DNA from: Paragordius varius
Taxonomy: Eukaryota; Nematomorpha
Reading direction: 5' to 3'
DNA: 64,000 bases
Assembly: GCA_964247055.1 (NCBI GenBank)
Contig: OZ176054.1
Location: 4,278,001 to 4,342,000 of the forward strand
Below the pieces are notes generated by a model. That model was not told where the DNA came from and searched no databases. It was given only the letters and a program-made list of their open reading frames with translations. A program made the translations under genes and the position numbers. Of the stretch, positions 1 through 11,410 are shown one piece after another (position 1 is the stretch's first letter; every line of letters starts with the position of its first letter).

Positions 1-306
1 AATAGTACAAATACGTCTAATGGTATTTTTGGATAAAATTAGCCGTCTTATAGAAGTAAAATAATAAACTGACACAAATTTGGACTAAGACAATGTTTTT
101 GCAGAAGCGAGATTATAGGGTAGTTTTTATTTTAGATTGCACTTTAAAAGCTAGTTAAATTAGCACATCTAAATGGATTGTAAAATGATGAAAAAATTAA
201 TACACCAAGACTTAAAAATTATAACCAATTTTATTATTTACAATAAATCACTTATAAACACATACATACCATATGAATATAATAAATATAATTATCTACA
301 TAAATA

Positions 307-2688
307 TCACAATACATTATCTATCCCATTGAAAAACTTTGGCGGCTCTTCCCAGGAATTTAATAAATGTTTAATATCTAAATATAAATTTGCAATTAAC
401 TTTGAATTTCTTCGGTGCTTTTAAATGCCTTGTTTGGGAATTTTATATGCAATGTAATATATAAATTTCCAAATTGATTGTTGTCTTCATAGTTTGGCAT
501 ACCTTGACCCTTTACTAATATTATTTTTCCTGGGTATGAAATCTCTTCGTGATTAATATTTACCTGAAATCATAAAATTATAAAGTTTAGCGTAATTCAA
601 TGCGTACATGATATATTTAAGAGTCTGCATAATAGGGTAAAATTAATGGTGTAGATAAATGAATCTACCCTATTTATAAGGAATATATATTAATTCACGG
701 TTAATTTATGTAAAATCATATTCTTTTATTAAAAAAGTCCTTAAAATTAAGTTAACATTGTATTGAATTACAATTTCTCTATCTGTTTTCCTGTGTGTCC
801 AATAAACAAAAAAATTAAACCAAGGAGTGTTGGGAGCGCGCTCCATTGAAATTTAAAACCTATTTTTTTGAACATTTGTTATATATAAATAATTATGTTG
901 CTTTTACGAATTATTAATATATATATATACTTACTCACATTGTTTTATCAATTTAATACAGTAATTTAAATTTGTTAGAGCAAATATTTATATTAAGTAC
1001 ATTTATGCTGGCTTAATTCACATTCTAGTTGGTCGATCGGTAACAAAGTAATGTCTAGATAAAAATAACATGTTAAAATTAGAAAAATTTTTTATTTTAC
1101 ATTACTTTGTTTATTTAATTATGGACAAAATTTGTTTTAACGCATACGCTACTCTATTACAAATTGAAATAATGTGAATGAGCCAGCATAAATTTGCATA
1201 ATTTATATTTAATTTTGTTGATGGAATTTATAAAAAAAACGCTGTGATTATATTGCCTAAAATTTTTTGTCTGATAAATTTTATTATCATCGAATTATTT
1301 AAATCTCCTATACTATAAAGAATTAATTAAAACATAAACAGACAAAGTGATTGACAAATATAAAATTTTTACGACACTTATTGATTGGTTGAGAAATATA
1401 AATTAATATGTTTTCTCTATGTTGACAATAATTTGGAAAAAATTATTCATATAAAGAGATATTATTTTTGATAGCACCTTTTCGGAATTAAATTTTAATA
1501 TAAAAAACCAAAGCATAATAATTAACGCCAAAAAATCAAAAATTACGCCGATACATTTTATGCATTAATATAGATTTTAAATAGAAACAAAAACTATCTT
1601 GCTAAGTGAATATACTATAACAAACTTTCATAATTTAATATAGTAATTTCCAGTCACAACTAAAAATATGGTACCATAAAATTTTAGCCATTTTTATAAT
1701 AAATAATTATTAAATTAACCTTGTGGCCGTCTAAATGTGTTAAAATGGTTGAAAATCCTATTAGGGCTTGTTGCAAACTTATAGTAAGATTGCAAAAGAG
1801 ATCGTCTTTGCGCCTTGTAAAAATAGGGTGAGTGGTTTCAATAACCTTAAATATAACATCACCGGGTTCTCCTTCAATATGTGGTTCCCCTAAATTTATG
1901 AAATGTTTGCAAAAAATATACCTTCACTGTAAAATATGTATTCATAAAAATTGTCAACTCCTCTTTCAATTTCAACTTCCAACATTTTTTCTTCAGTTAC
2001 AAGCCTATATAATATTATGCTGGCAACAAACTTTTGATTAGGACATTCATCGCATTTTTCAGCCTGATACATTTGAAATCTTCCAGGTCCAAGTTGTTTA
2101 GTTACCATTTCCACACGACAATTACATTTTCTTGTACCGCTAGTCAGTTTGTAAATAGGTTTATTACGGACAATCTATTATGTATGAAAACATACCTCTA
2201 TGAAAGTGCCCTTATATATTTCTTGCAATAATACATATAAATCCATGGTCACACTCGCACCTTTGTGTTCAGCTGGTTCGTGATTTTCTGGCTGAAACAT
2301 TCCAAAAACACTGATATTTAAAACAAATCTTACGAAAATATATCACTAGCCCTAAAAAGATCGGGTTTTTCATCTTGTAACTCACCTCGGTCATATCGCT
2401 TACGCTTTTCTGGATTCGACAAAATCTAAAATGACCAAAATGTTAAACTTGATAAGCCTCGGTTAATTTTTCAAAATCCTTATGTGCATCAGGATCTTTG
2501 TTTTTATCAGGATGCACCAATTTCGCTTTTTCACGGTAACTTTTTTTAATTTGATTGATAGTTGCTTTTTTGGATAATCCAAGAATTTTATAATAATCTT
2601 CTTTGTCTCTAAATTTATATATAATTGTAAACTTAGCCTCGCACAATAAGACCAGGCAAAGTATAGGGTAAAAAACGTGTAAATTCAT
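307..2688 (-). CDS. DNAJB11: DNAJB11-type ER-resident DnaJ co-chaperone, nine exons
   Basis: An Hsp40 co-chaperone of the ER lumen that delivers unfolded proteins to BiP and stimulates its ATPase. Exons, in coding order: 2688-2633, 2608-2449, 2425-2334, 2310-2196, 2174-2032, 2004-1922, 1889-1720, 563-401, 377-307; all phases agree and give 350 aa (human protein 358). Residues 1-18 ([18 protein letters not shown]) are a signal peptide. The J domain follows, with HPD at 51-53. The G/F region is short. The substrate-binding part keeps the family cysteines (RKCNC and KCDECPN), the block QLGPGRFQM and the block LTHLDGHKV. The last exon (HLLNS to FNGIDNVL) matches the family C-terminus. Seven introns are 21-32 bp and one is 1156 bp. 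Introns 1 and 5 are multiples of three without stops, so they look like coding sequence, but removing them restores the conserved spacing. The identity is firm; the exact splice sites are inferred. Confidence 0.93.
1001..1194. repeat. Palindromic MITE-like element in DNAJB11 intron 7
   Basis: The ends form an inverted repeat of about 23 bp (left tttatgctggcttaattcac, right its near-perfect complement, with one mismatch). Inside it a second inverted pair, aacaaagtaatgt and acattactttgtt, lets the whole 194 bp fold back on itself. No coding sequence and no clear target duplication are seen. It sits in the only long intron of the gene and may account for part of its length. Confidence 0.6.
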
Positions 2689-3373
2689 AATTAGACGAGG
2701 ATTAACTTACAATAGTAAGGGCAATGAAAAACATAAGGTCTAAAAATAAAAAAAATGCAAGTTTTATTGACAAAATATATTATGGCTTCTTAAAATAGGT
2801 TTTCAAAATATAATTTTTAAAATATATTTTTTATCAGAGTGCCGACAAAAAAATGTATCAATATACTTTTGGTTGGGTATTTAAGAAAGATATTTATGTA
2901 ATTTTGTATTATTACATATTTAAAAGTCGCATAATTAGCGAATATTATATAAAATATTTTTTGGCAAAATCCTTCCATTCAAAAAATATCATTAATTATA
3001 ATTAAAACAGACGTAGATTCCGAAAGTCGCAAATTTTTGGACACCTATAGACAAAAGTGCCGGATTGTGCGATATGAAAATATAATTTAGACATTTAAAA
3101 AATGCATACTTTGGGTGGGGTGGAAATTTTTTTTTGACTCTTGCTAGTTTTGTAAGTCTGGTTTGCTTTAATATGATAAAAATAATTTGACATTAGGCGG
3201 CTTAAGTCAAGCAAGAAAACTTGTATCGGAGGTGATAAAAAATTTGATCAGGTAAAACTTGAAGATTCTGCAAGTGTGGTGTAGGGGACACTTACCAGAT
3301 AAAAATAGGGTTATAAATATTTTAAAAACCATTTATGTATAATTTAGGTTTCATAAATAATTAACATTTTTGT
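2689..3373. other. AT-rich intergenic stretch
   Basis: Upstream of DNAJB11 and before the fold-back element. I see no open frame, RNA gene or repeat here. The DNAJB11 promoter should lie in the first part, but no element is distinct enough to name. Confidence 0.5.
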
Positions 3374-5167
3374 TAATATACCATTTTTCATGCAAAAACA
3401 TCATTTTTTCAACCAAACGCAACATTTTTTAAGTAAACACAACATTTTCAACCAAAGACAACATTGTTCATCCAAACGCAACATTTTTTCAACCAAAGAC
3501 AACCTTTTTTAAAGCGAAAGCAACATTTTTTCTAAATTTAAAACCATTTTTTATGACATATTAAATTTAAAGGTAATGTAATTTGTAGAATTAAGGTTTT
3601 TATTGATTTATCATCAATATGTGATGGGATGATTGATTTTCAAACATTTTAATTTTGCCCATAAATTATATTATTTTATATTATTTTTTTAACAACATTC
3701 TTAATCAATAAACACAGTTTGTCCTTCAAGAGTGTCTTAAGAAAGTTATCCTTTACATAAAGTTCCGTACATTTTTTGCATTTCGATACAATCGTTTTTG
3801 TACGTAATTTTCCCTTTTAAAATTTAAACTAATATCTTTATTTATTAGTATCTTTTAAATCAAAATTAATATTTCATAGTAAAGGCATCTTTATTTGTTA
3901 CGAACTAATTTTCTTTAAATCAATATTATAAACTTATTAATGTTTTGAACTAAATATTACGATCAATAACCCAAAACTAGATATTTTTTAATACAGTTAA
4001 ATTTTTTATAGAACATACGGTTCTTATGAAAGAAATGGTATTCACTTAAATGTTTAGGATAAATAAATAAAATAGGTTTAAAATGATAGTAGATGAATAT
4101 TATATTGCTTCATTAACAAAGTTAGAATCAAAATTAAAATATTGAAGGACCAATTTGAAGTGTTCTAGGACCAACTTTAAATTTCCAAGAACAATTTTGA
4201 AGCGCAAAATGTATTTATTGATTAACTTCGATTTAAATTGGGGTATCTAAATACCCCAGACTATATCTAAATTTATATTTTTAATAAATTACATGGTCTC
4301 AATTTGAATTAATGCTTCTATCCTAATCAAAATTATATAAATAAGCCGAAAGACCTAAATAAAATTTGGTTTTGAAACAAAAGTTCCATATCAAACCACT
4401 TCGACGCCATTTTTATTTTACAGTTTTTTTGCAAAATATCGTGTTTATTTGATTTTGAAGCTGCAAAGAAAGCTAATTTTTTATTTAAATCACATCTAAC
4501 ATTGATAGAAATAGAAAAAATGGTTTATTTTGTATTATTTTTTAATTTTACTATTTCACACATGTCACGTTGACGAAATTTTTATCTTTCGGTTTTAGCT
4601 TAAAATAAATAATAACAAGTATGTTTGAATAAACTTTCTTATATATTTAGGCTTATTAATGTTATAAATGTACACAGTTTTGCCAAGGTGTCGATTCCTT
4701 CCATATTTTTTAAATTATTTAATTTTAAATAGGCCTGGGGTATCCAACTACCCCAATTTGAATCGAAGGACTAAAAGGAATGTGTTGTATCCAAGTGTTA
4801 AATGAAACTGTTGTAAAAAAAAATTATATAAAATAATGCAATTTATGGGCAAAATTAAAATGTTTGAAATTCAATCATACCATCAAATATTGATGATAAA
4901 ACAATAAAATCATAATTCTAGGCAAAAATTAAATTACATTAACTTTAAAATATGATAAAAAAATGGTTTTTATTTTTTAAACAAATAGTTGTTGCGTTTG
5001 GATGAAAAAATGTTGCCTTCGCTTGAAAAAATGTTGTCTTTGGTTGAAAAATGTTGCGTTTGCTTAAAAAAAATGTTTTCTATGCTTGAAAAAATGTTGT
5101 GCGTATGCTTGAAAAATGTTGCGTTTGGTTAAAAAAATGATGTTTTTGCATGAAAAATGGTATATTA
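3374..5167. mobile_element. Fold-back-type DNA element with minisatellite arms
   Basis: Two inverted arms of about 330-350 bp (about 3374-3700 and 4815-5167) begin with the same outer sequence, taatataccatttttcatgc. The outer half of each arm is a run of degenerate 18-21 bp direct repeats of the type caacattttttcaaccaaac, reading inward on the left and complementary on the right. The inner half of each arm is also inverted (for example aattttgcccataaatt against aatttatgggcaaaatt). Arms made of tandem repeats are the hallmark of fold-back elements such as Drosophila FB. No transposase remains; the loop holds AT-rich sequence and a later MITE insertion. Confidence 0.75.
4222..4801 (+). mobile_element. 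TTAA-bounded MITE, copy 1
   Basis: Starts ttaacttcgatttaaattgg and ends gtgttgtatccaagtgttaa. Just inside each end is a hairpin of the form ggggtatctaaatacccc, and the two ends are inverted relative to each other (TCGATTCAAATTGGGGTA type). About 580 bp, non-coding. It lies in the loop of the fold-back element and so was inserted after that element formed. The TTAA at both ends recalls piggyBac-type targets, but no transposase is present to prove it. Confidence 0.75.
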
Positions 5168-5408
5168 TAAACTTTTTGTTTGATAATTTTTGGCTAATTA
5201 ACTATTCAAATTGGATGGACACAGCAGAGGATAAATTTTTTGGAAAAACTCTGCTAAATGTATATTAAATGATTCTGAAAGTATGCGTTCATCAAATCCG
5301 TGAACTCTCAAAATAACATTCGCAAAAATCACAAATATAATTTGATGGATTTTAAATAATTCCACAAAAAATTAATAACTTTTTTTGGTAATAGTTGTGT
5401 ATTTACTT

Positions 5409-6750
5409 TTTTTTTATTATTATATTACATGTTTTCACTCGTGAGAGCGGTCATGTTATACAACCTGTCTCGCCATAAAACTCTATCTATGGCGTCCTCT
5501 GCATTAAGCTCGTATTCTGCTAGCTCTCTTTTTACTGTATCTATCCATTTTGTTTTAGGTCGCCCACGTCCTCGTTTTCCCTCAACTATATAACCATCTA
5601 TTATTTTTGCAATATAATTAGAATCTCTCCTTTCAATGTGCCCGAACCAACGTAGCCTATTTTTTGACATTCTTTCCACTATTGGTTTAATATCTGTGCT
5701 CCCACGAATAAATCTATTCTCGATTCTGTCTTTTCTAGTTGCCCCACACATCAATCTGAGCATTTTCATTTCAGTCACGTTAAATTGTCTTTCTTCGGAT
5801 TTTTTGACACCCCATGTCTGTGAATTATACATCATTGAGGGCTGGACAACTGAACTGTAAATCTCACCTTTCACTCTAACATCAATATTTCGATCGCATA
5901 ATACGCTCGAAATTTTCTTACAATTTACCCAGCTGCTCTTTATTCTTAAATTAATATCGTCAGTTAACGAACCATCTGCACTTAACATAGCTCCCAGATA
6001 TTTGCAACTTTCTTTACCCTTCAGAACCCAACTATCATCAACTACCATTTCATGTTGTGGACCCCCAAAAGTAATAAGTTCGGTTTTTGCTTTGTTTACT
6101 TTCAGACCATATTGATCCAGCATAACAACCCATCTGTTTACCGTTCGCTTTAACTTAATTAATGAATCAGACAAGATGATTATGTCATCTGCATACATTA
6201 AGTACCATCCTTAACTCACATTAACAACCTTGGCTACCTCGTCCATACAAATTATAAACAATAAGGGGCTGAGTGATGAGCCTTGGTAGACTCCATGCTT
6301 TATTGAAAAGGGCTCTGATAAACCTTGTGGAGTTTTAATCCTGGAGGTGTGTGATTCGTATATTATTTGTAACAACTTAATATAACTTTCTGGCACCTTT
6401 TTACGACGGAGACTCCACCAAATAGTTTCTCTATGAATCATGTCAAACGCCTTCTCTATATCAATCAAAACCCCGTGTAATTCTTTCTTTTTTTCAATGT
6501 GTTTTTCAATCAACCTCCTAACCGCATGTATAATATCTACTGTTGACTTTCCTGGCATGAAACCAAATTGATTTCCTTCTATAGATATCATTTTCCTGAT
6601 TCGCTTTTCAATTATTTTTTCAAACAATTTCATAGTGTGCGACATAAGTTTTATCCCTCTATAGTTACTACATTCATTTATATCACCTTTTCCTTTAAAT
6701 AAAGGCACAGTTAAACTTTCCTTCCATTCAACCGGGATTTCATACATTGA
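5409..6750 (-). mobile_element. RTE-like LINE, 5'-truncated, minus strand
   Basis: Minus-strand reverse transcriptase in two stop-free pieces, 6747-6211 and 6198-5425, separated by a small frame break. The first has NYRGIKLMSHTMKLFEK, QFGFMPGKST and the FDMIHRE region (family form EKAFDRIP). The second opens with the polymerase motif MYADD and runs to the C-terminal block RLRWFGHIERRD and GRGRPKTKWIDTVKREL. Endonuclease and the first RT motifs are missing, as expected of 5' truncation during target-primed insertion. The 3' end is a short TAA/ATT-type tail. It belongs to the same family as the copies near 12.2 and 45.6 kb but is clearly more diverged (roughly three quarters identical at protein level by eye), so it is an older insertion. 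Confidence 0.85.
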
Positions 6751-6766
6751 AACAACTTTATTAATT

Positions 6767-7370
6767 TACTTTTATTATATCAAAAGAAATTCTAACATTT
6801 GTAACACATCACGTACAAATTGGAAACTTTATGCGCTAGCTCGCATAAAAACAAATAATTTATAAAATGTCACTTTAATAGCAAATTTTATTTTGGAGGC
6901 TTTCCAAAAAATATATTTTGTTTTATATAAACCTCTATCTTTGATGAATCAATTAATTGATCAAAATAGTTGGATAAAAAGAGTATATCTTAAATTTATT
7001 ATAATTTTTTTCTAACTTGATGAACAATTGATTATGGGTTTAAAATTAATTTACAAAAATACCTTGGAGTTTTTGAAGATATACTTCTATAATTAAATAA
7101 TAATCTTGTTTAAAATTGTTCAGTTTTTTTTTACATAACATCAACGCTAAAGTTTCATATTTAAAACATATGAAAAGTTTTTTCATCATAATTTATTTCA
7201 AATGTAATATTAATAATTAGAAATATATTATATTTTTTAAACATCCCATTATATTTGCAAAATGGCTCCTATCAAAATGAGTAACAAAACGAAAATTCGT
7301 AGGGGCAGAGAATTTCTCGATCGAAAAAAAAGCCCAAAATATAAAAACAACTATTTCATATAATTCTGGT
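6767..7370. other. AT-rich stretch without recognisable features
   Basis: Between the LINE fragment and the hAT end. I see no conserved coding sequence, RNA gene or repeat. Confidence 0.5.
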
Positions 7371-7378
7371 GTATAGAG

Positions 7379-8583
7379 CAGGGGTGGCCAACGAGGTAAC
7401 CGCGGTCACTTTCGTGACCGCGACAACTCAAAAAGTGACCTGAAAATATTTTTTTTTAAAAAATTTTATTGATTTTTTTCGGATAGTTGGCTACTTCTGA
7501 GCGAATTTAAATTTAAAATACAAAAAAATACGGTTTAAATTAAAAAAAAACGTCTAAGAAAAGGGTGTAAAAAAATTATTTTATTAATTATAATTCATAT
7601 GTTTTGGAGCATTTGCATTAAAACTTAAAATCAGTCATTTCCCTTGATATATCAAAACTTTGAGCAAAGCTTATTCATAAATCAGAAGCATAATCGTGAA
7701 GTTAGATTTGATTTGATACACCAAAAGTAGGTTTTTAAAACTTATATTTTAGAATGAGCCAAAAAAAGTTGTACAGATACAAGAAAGATTGGGAGCATGA
7801 ATACTTTTTTATTATGATAAATGAAACATGCACCTGTCTAATATGCAATAGTACTGTTGCTTTGCCCAAAAAGTCAAATATTGAAAGACATTATAGATCT
7901 CTGCATCCACATTACTCCAAAAACTACCCCTTACAAACTCAAGAACGCAACATTAAAGTAAAGGAATTAAAAGAACAATTATCCGTCTCACAAAATAGCA
8001 TACTTAAATACAACAAAGACTATAAAAATGCTACGATTGCTTCATTCAAGGTAGCGGAAATACTCATTCGGAACAATAAGCCATTCCAAGATGGTGAAAT
8101 ATTTAAAGAAGCCTTTATTAGCGCTTGTGATATTTTATTTGAAAATTTTGATAACAAAAATAATATTATGACAGCTATTAAAAGCATAAGCTTATCGAGA
8201 AATACCGTTATGCGAGGGCTGAAGATATTAGTAATAATCTTGATGAAATTTTACATGAAAATATTAATAACTGTATTTTTTTTCCTTGCAACTCGATGAG
8301 CACCGATTATGTTGGAATCGCCCAATTATGCATTTTTATTCATATGATATTTAGTGATTTATCTGCAAAGGAGGGATTATTAACTATAATACCTCTCCAC
8401 GAACGAACCAGAGGGCAGGATATTTTTGATTCTTTTTATAAATTTATCACAGATACGAAACTTCCCATCGTAAAACTCGCATCTATAACTACTGATGGAG
8501 CTCCAGCTATGATTGGCGTTAACAACGGCTTTATCGCTTTATGTAAAAATCACAGTGCATTTTCATCAATGCACCGATTATGA
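7379..8583 (+). mobile_element. hAT element, 5' half, with ZBED/GTF2IRD2-like transposase
   Basis: The left terminus is caggggtggccaac followed by a GC-rich subterminal block (accgcggtcac), matching the right terminus of the hAT element ending at 23873. The flanking octamer gtatagag (7371-7378) is a plausible target site. Transposase starts at 7754 with a BED-type zinc finger (CTCLICN then H-x4-H), then FKVAEILIRNNKPFQDGE and SISLSRNTVMR. One frameshift near 8216 separates this from the continuation RAEDISNNLDEILHENINN, TDYVGIAQLCIF and TTDGAPAMIG, which stops at 8583. The C-terminal half and the right terminus are absent, so the element is dead. The family resembles the domesticated vertebrate ZBED5 and GTF2IRD2 proteins. 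Confidence 0.85.
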
Positions 8584-9006
8584 CTAATATTTAATAGGCC
8601 TTTTTAAGCAATATATGTTTATTTATTTTGCCAATTTACGTAACTGAGGAGCATGTATGAGCAAAATATTTATTTGGCAGAAAATTTGGTATTTATAATA
8701 TGTTTGGACTATTAACCTTTAAATTGCCTTTTATTTTCAGTTTAAGAAACTAATATCAACCCGATGCCAAAATCATCCATTTGGCAAAGTCATAATGAAG
8801 CGTGACAATGGAAATAATATTTTATGATGATTCGATACTATCCCTGTATTTAGGCAACTATTGTTAATAAGGGAACTATTCACACTTGTTTAGTGATTGT
8901 TGCTTGTTATATATTGCAACTAATTAATTGATATTTATGTAAACATTAAATATATAAAAAGTATCATTTTTAATACTTTAATAAAATCAACAATCATATA
9001 TATTTA
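8584..9006. other. AT-rich stretch, nothing identified
   Basis: Follows the truncated hAT transposase. No right-hand hAT terminus is visible, and no exon upstream of the small reading frame at 9007 could be supported. Confidence 0.4.
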
Positions 9007-9246
9007 ATGGGACTTTTATTATTACATAAAAAGATAAAAGGGGACATGGTTATTAAAGTCCCAGCCCTGGTTATATATGCTTTTGCCATCTTCGGTGTCC
9101 TTGTTATAATCATATTTGTCCTTTTTATTATGTATTATTTGACGAAAAAATTATCGCAAAAATCAGTCCGAAATGAAGACACAACAGGATCGTTAATCAT
9201 CAAAACCTATTCCAAAGAATCTTTAAAAAAGGGAAAACCAAAATGA
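9007..9246 (+). CDS. Possible small single-pass membrane protein
   Basis: I do not recognise this protein. The frame encodes 79 aa from the first ATG, or 66 aa from the ATG at 9046, whose context (gacATGg) is better. It has one strong hydrophobic segment of about 25 residues (ALVIYAFAIFGVLVIIIFVL and onward), then a basic cytoplasmic-type tail with KKLSQKSVRNEDTTGS and a lysine-rich C-terminus ending KKGKPK. The body is less AT-rich than its surroundings and uses G/C at third positions more often, which favours real coding. Against it: the length is near what chance allows, no homologue comes to mind, and it sits next to transposon debris. It could be a final exon of a larger gene. Confidence 0.4.
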   Translation: MGLLLLHKKIKGDMVIKVPALVIYAFAIFGVLVIIIFVLFIMYYLTKKLSQKSVRNEDTTGSLIIKTYSKESLKKGKPK

Positions 9247-9507
9247 AAAAGCGATTTTCATTATATGTAAAAATAAAAAAGTTACTTTACTTATTGATCA
9301 ATCGATTGCACAATGCATAGATGTAATTTTTTAACAAGCGTATGGAATCCATATTTTATTTATTAATTTTAGTTTAGTTTTAAGCTTAAGTTACCCTGAC
9401 CAGATAAATAAATCTGTCTAATTACAATTTCAAGTGCGCATTTAATAATTTATTACCAAACGCTCAGAAAAAATCCAAGTGAAACAGCCTTGCGTTAGTC
9501 ATTTTGG

Positions 9508-9597
9508 GTGAATGAGCCGGTTTAAACAAGTAAATGTTAAAATTATTGAGATTTAATTTTAAATGGTTTTGTGAATATTTTGAACCGGCTTATTCAC
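9508..9597. repeat. Short inverted-repeat element
   Basis: gtgaatgagccggttta and tgaaccggcttattcac form an imperfect 17-bp inverted pair around about 55 bp. The core gtgaatgagcc is shared with the inner side of the palindromic element at 1001-1194, so the two may be related MITE remnants. Confidence 0.45.
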
Positions 9598-9803
9598 ATG
9601 TCTTATATACATAGACAGTTTTGAGTATGCTCAAGGGCTCATTTATATGACCCACATATTCTGTGGAAATGTATCAGAATTAATATGTTGTTTTGCGACT
9701 TAAAATTTGGTTAACATATAAACTCTATTATTATTTATAATGGTTAAATCGTAAATTTAGCGCAAAGTAAAATATTTTCTAATTAATATTTTGTCAATAT
9801 ATA

Positions 9804-10176
9804 TTAATACTTCGATTCAAATTGGGTATCTAGATACCCCAGACTAAATTTAAATTAACATTTTTAAAAAACTACTGAAGGAAACGGTCCCAATTTAAAT
9901 TTATGCTTCTTTCCTAATAAAAATTATATAAAAAAGCCAAAATATCTAAATAAAATTTTGTTTTGGAAAGAGTTCCATGTCAAACTATTTCGACGCCATT
10001 TTTATTTTACAAAACTTTTGCAAAATATCGTGATTATTTGATTCTAACGTTATACCAAGTTAATTTTTTATTTAAATTATATTTAACATTGATAGAAATA
10101 GAAAAAGTGGTGAATTATTTTCCAATTTAGCCAATTCACATATGTTTCGTTAAATTTTTACCTTTGGGTTTTATTT
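9804..10176 (+). mobile_element. TTAA-bounded MITE, copy 2, 3'-truncated
   Basis: Begins ttaatacttcgattcaaatt with the gggtatctagatacccc hairpin and follows the family through the core cgacgccatttttattttac to about ggttttatttcac. The second hairpin and the closing ttaa are missing. Confidence 0.7.
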
Positions 10177-10489
10177 CACAGTGTGGAAAATCGGGGGTAA
10201 TTTTTTCCTCGGGATATTACATCTAGCTTAATATGACCGTTGACATATACATTCAAAAATATAAGGATAAAAAAAATTGTCAATGTAGAAAAATTTTTTT
10301 TCCACTTTTTCCCGCGGTAAATTCCATATTTTCTCCATGAATCATTTTAAGTGTTTTATTTTAATCTTGTTTATATACTATTAATTTTACTTCAAAAGCA
10401 AATATTTGATTAGCAAATTGGGTAATTATTTTTCTCCCTTGAAGACATGTTTTAAAAATTCTAATGTCGCAAATGTAGGCTAAGGAAAC

Positions 10490-11080
10490 CCATATTTGTC
10501 ACTATTAATTTCCTTGTCAAACTTTCTGTTTTCTTTTATAAATAATAGAATTTTATGTCTTAAAACAAAAAATTTATTTAATACTTTGCTAAGGCTTACC
10601 CATCTCACAGCGGTGTACAAAAGAATATCATCAAACTCACTGTGGATATTCAGAATGTTTTTAAATTTTCAGCGGTTAATTCTCTGCCACGGATTGTTAA
10701 AAATATATTTAGACATTTCTTCAATGCGTCGAGCACATGTTGAATCAAAAAGTTGAAGTTTTTTAATTTGCCTCATGATTTGATCTTTATCATGGCATTA
10801 TAAAATAAAAAAGTGCAACCATTTATTCATTTATTAATTGGGCATCAGTAAAGGTTTTTTTTCCAAAAATATAGCAAATTTCATATGATGCTGGTACAGA
10901 CCTAGTTGCAGCGAATTGATCATTCGATTGTTGTTTAGCTGTGGTTTGATTGATTCTATTGAAAAGCTGGGGGTAGTAGCCATTTTGTTGGGAGGATTGT
11001 CTAAGGTGGTTGATTTAGAGTCGCAGTGAGCTGGAGTCGCATATTTCTTGAGCTCGGTGGATTGGAGTTTTGATAATTAA
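10490..11080 (-). mobile_element. hAT transposase remnant, minus strand, internally deleted
   Basis: Minus-strand translation gives, in order, a piece ASYEICYIFGKKTFTDAQ (family form ASYKVA...GKPFTDGE), then IMRQIKKLQLFDSTCARRIE (family ...LS.dTV.RRIE), then FKNILNIHSEFDDILLYTAV followed by RWVSLSKVLNKFFVLRHKI (family YT.VRWLSRGKVL.RFFELR). The catalytic middle is deleted and the frame breaks several times. It is the ZBED5/GTF2IRD2-like hAT type, as at 7.4 kb, but in the opposite orientation, so it is a separate insertion. Confidence 0.65.
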
Positions 11081-11239
11081 ACTTTTTGGCTAGGGTGATG
11101 ATGGGAGTAAGCATTGAGGTAAAAGTTGGTTTGTGTTGGTTTTCTATATAGTGTATGCACGAGTTTTTTATTTTTTGTTTTCATAACAAGGGTGTCGATC
11201 GTGTTTTGGGTCCCAGTTTTAGACTCTAGAAGTCACTAA

Positions 11240-11410
11240 ACTGTAAAAAAATATGAGCATTTTTAGCTAATATATGAGAACGAAGTTTGATAATTAAATT
11301 TTTAAAAAAACTTTCAAAACTATAGTTTATCACAAAATTGAGCTTTGGGATATCTATAACTACCTCAATATGCCGATTAGGACAAAAAAGTGAAAAGGTC
11401 ATGAAGTGTT
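11240..11410 (+). repeat. Interspersed repeat shared with 33.96-34.11 kb
   Basis: Shares ctttcaaaact.agtttat, then ggacaaaaaagtgaaaaggt at the same spacing, with the stretch near 33960-34110. No ends or coding sequence can be defined. The remainder of 11.1-12.1 kb shows nothing else I can name. Confidence 0.45.

Noticed and set aside
173-424. Plus-strand frame of 83 codons
   Set aside because: It lies opposite the last exons of DNAJB11 and its 3' UTR; composition is that of AT-rich antisense sequence.
1832-2231. Plus-strand frames over 1.8-2.2 kb
   Set aside because: Antisense shadows of DNAJB11 exons 4-7.
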